Notes under the pieces: generated by a model | Told to the model about the DNA's origin: nothing | Databases searched by the model: none | The model's input: only the letters and a program-made list of their open reading frames with translations | Part shown: piece by piece, positions 6,040 through 7,523 of the stretch | How positions within the stretch are numbered: the first letter of the stretch is position 1 | Layout: each line of letters starts with the position of its first letter | Assembly: GCA_030917805.1 (NCBI GenBank) | Contig: JAUPUA010000008.1 | Span: 1-7,523 of the forward strand | DNA: 7,523 bases | DNA from: Patescibacteria group bacterium | GTDB taxonomy: Bacteria > Patescibacteriota > Saccharimonadia > Saccharimonadales > HK-STAS-PATE-42 | Direction: 5' to 3' | Position numbers and translations under genes: made by a program

Positions 6040-7523
6040 TTAATCTGGTAGAGGAAGCCAAGTCTTATAGAGCTCTGGTCCTATATTTATAAACCTACTT
6101 GCATCATCTGGTTCACAATCATCACGAGAACATGCGGGCCTCCCCTCTCCTGTTGCTGCATCAATGTGAAGATGTGCGATTGAGCAGCCTCCATCAAGAG
6201 CAGCCACTTCGCTATCCTCAGGAGTGTGGGCAAGCTGATCGCCAGCGCTAACCTCATCACCTTCTTTAACAGAGACACTGCCATCCCTTAGGTGAGTATA
6301 AAAAACAGTCTTACCCTCATCTTCATTAAAGATCTGTATGCTCTCTAAGCCGCCATTACATGCCTTGTCATCACTAACTCTCGTAACTATGCCAGCTAAG
6401 AAGGCCACCACTGGCGCGCCATTAGGGGTGTGAATATCATAAGAGGTATAACCATGTGATCCTGAACTAGTTGTCTCATCTGCAAATATTGCAGGGTTCC
6501 CAATATCAGACTTATTAATTACCAGAGGAAAGGCGACTTCTCCAACTATGCTTGCGCTTCCAGCACAACTACCTCCAGAACCTCCTCCGCCTCCAGAACC
6601 TCCTCCGCCCTGCTTATACTCGTTTAGTGCCTGAGTTGCAGAAGCACCCCTTTCCCCTATCTGCTCAATAGTGTCTGCGGAGCCTTCATAATATTTATGG
6701 AACGAGAAGGCGGCATCAATTTCATTAGATTGTTTTTTTAGGTCTTCCAAAGCATTTGCGTAGCTATTAGTCAGCTCATGTTTTAAGAATGCATAGTTAG
6801 CGGCATCGTTAAACCTGACGTTCTCACTCTCTACATATCCATTGTCAACTGCAAACTTTACAAGTTGAGATTTTCTACTACCATTAATGTGGGTCCATTG
6901 TGCCCACCCGTAGCCACGATCCCTGCTCATGTCGGGCGGTGCTCCGGTAGTATCACCTTCGTTTACATCCGGAGGTAAGTGATAGCCTCCAGATTCTTGC
7001 ATAAAGTTACCTACAATACCGGCAGCCTGCTCAGCAGTTAACCCTAGGTCTTTCATAAGAGCTTTTATCAAAGCTACCCTTCTGCCAACTGGATCCGACC
7101 CCAAGTTGAAGCTTTTATCAACTCCCGAAGCAGACCCCGAGCTACACACGCAAGACCCTCCACCGCCACTATTTGCGGAGTTGCCAGAGGCCTGAACGCG
7201 AGAGACAGACTGATTAACTTTTTCAATATCAATAGTTCCCGCATTTACTGCAGCTTCCAGCTTATCAATTGTTGGAATAAGACTTCCTGGGTCATTTACA
7301 AGGGCCATATCAGCGCCTGCTGCAATAGCAAAAACAGCCCTATCAGATTCACCACCAAAATCTGTTGATATCCCACTCATATCTAATGCGTCTGTTATTA
7401 CCAGTCCGTTGAAGCTAACGGTACTCCTTAAATATGAGTATGCCTTAGCATTAAGACTGGTCGGTACTCCACCCCATTCTGGTACTTTTAAGTGGCCAAT
7501 CATTACAGCAACCTTAGAATTAT
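6040..7523 (-). CDS. Trimodular peptidoglycan hydrolase: GH3 (NagZ-like) + phage tail lysozyme + M23 peptidase (5' end cut by window)
   Basis: The frame stays open to the right edge (at least 493 codons). Residues here count from the internal Met at 7503. Residues 1-107 are the C-terminal part of a family 3 glycoside hydrolase of NagZ type: MIGHLKVP, VITDALDM with likely nucleophile Asp38, and AAGADMALV. After a Gly/Ser/Cys linker (111-127), residues about 130-298 resemble phage tail lysozyme domains: GLTAEQAAGIVGNFMQESGG with candidate catalytic Glu170, then YGWAQW and a late FHKYYEG. A second linker (299-316) leads to an M23 zinc endopeptidase (about 320-487) with ligands His350 and Asp356 (H-x-Y-x3-D), His404 in FYTHL, and His444/His446 in AHLHID. 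Together the domains could cut both glycan bonds and peptide cross-links. Six or more cysteines suggest an oxidising, extracytoplasmic location; a signal peptide would lie outside the window. The rest of the GH3 barrel, including its acid/base loop, is also outside. Confidence 0.92.
   Translation of the reverse strand, partial: NSKVAVMIGHLKVPEWGGVPTSLNAKAYSYLRSTVSFNGLVITDALDMSGISTDFGGESDRAVFAIAAGADMALVNDPGSLIPTIDKLEAAVNAGTIDIEKVNQSVSRVQASGNSANSGGGGSCVCSSGSASGVDKSFNLGSDPVGRRVALIKALMKDLGLTAEQAAGIVGNFMQESGGYHLPPDVNEGDTTGAPPDMSRDRGYGWAQWTHINGSRKSQLVKFAVDNGYVESENVRFNDAANYAFLKHELTNSYANALEDLKKQSNEIDAAFSFHKYYEGSADTIEQIGERGASATQALNEYKQGGGGSGGGGGSGGSCAGSASIVGEVAFPLVINKSDIGNPAIFADETTSSGSHGYTSYDIHTPNGAPVVAFLAGIVTRVSDDKACNGGLESIQIFNEDEGKTVFYTHLRDGSVSVKEGDEVSAGDQLAHTPEDSEVAALDGGCSIAHLHIDAATGEGRPACSRDDCEPDDASRFINIGPELYKTWLPLPD
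6572..6607. repeat. Two perfect tandem copies of an 18-base unit in the second linker
   Basis: The plus-strand unit CCTCCAGAACCTCCTCCG occurs at 6572-6589 and again, identical, at 6590-6607. On the coding strand it encodes six residues of the Gly-Gly-Gly-Gly-Ser-Gly type, forming most of the hinge between the lysozyme and M23 domains. Identity at third codon positions points to recent slippage or duplication, and the copy number may vary between strains without breaking the frame. Confidence 0.9.

Noticed and set aside
6610..7116. Prophage, suggested by the phage-tail-lysozyme domain
   Set aside because: The domain is fused to GH3 and M23 modules, and no tail, capsid, integrase or attachment site is visible nearby.
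7501..7503. ATG at 7503 as the start of the wall-hydrolase gene
   Set aside because: The frame continues upstream to the window edge (NSKVAV before MIGHLKVP) and the GH3 domain needs its N-terminal part, so this Met is internal.
1..7523. Alternative genetic code (TGA as Gly, known in some CPR lineages)
   Set aside because: All frames are complete without in-frame TGA, so the standard code suffices.
1..7523. tRNA, rRNA, CRISPR array, insertion sequence or riboswitch
   Set aside because: Almost all bases are explained by coding frames; no spaced direct repeats, transposase or structured leader was seen.

Overview
The window is dense bacterial DNA of moderate A+T content. It holds five genes, two of them cut by the window ends, and no intergenic stretch longer than about 90 bases. 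Reading frames use the standard code, with no in-frame TGA. The gene set fits a small-genome member of the Candidate Phyla Radiation (Patescibacteria), possibly Saccharibacteria: compact spacing, starts mostly without Shine-Dalgarno sequences, a phosphoglycerate kinase-triosephosphate isomerase fusion, and a Gly/Ser/Cys-linked cell-wall hydrolase. This placement is inference from gene style; no rRNA or ribosomal protein is present to confirm it.

Left part (1-3433, minus strand): a glycolytic operon. Pyruvate kinase (pyk) is followed after 2 bases by one uninterrupted reading frame of at least 656 codons. That frame encodes a complete phosphoglycerate kinase, a Ser/Thr-rich linker and an almost complete triosephosphate isomerase, and runs off the left edge. 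These are three enzymes of the triose half of glycolysis, probably on one transcript. Pyruvate kinase carries the residue signature of K+-independent enzymes.

Middle (3434-4550): a short divergent control region, then recF on the plus strand. The control region holds a long inverted repeat whose two arms each resemble a -10 region. The arm in front of recF would place transcription start almost on the recF ATG.

Right part (4569-7523, minus strand): two surface genes. The upstream one, cut by the right edge, encodes a trimodular peptidoglycan hydrolase: a GH3/NagZ-like glucosaminidase end, a phage-tail-lysozyme domain and an M23 endopeptidase, separated by Gly/Ser linkers containing Cys. The downstream one, 16 bases later, encodes a 484-residue protein with one membrane segment and a large beta-rich outer domain that I do not recognise. 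Co-transcription suggests a shared envelope role, possibly in wall remodelling or attack on a host or neighbour cell. The stop codons of recF and this unknown gene converge with only 18 bases between them and no visible terminator.

The main candidates for something new are the trimodular wall hydrolase with its unknown membrane partner, the in-frame PGK-TIM fusion, and the symmetric divergent promoter.
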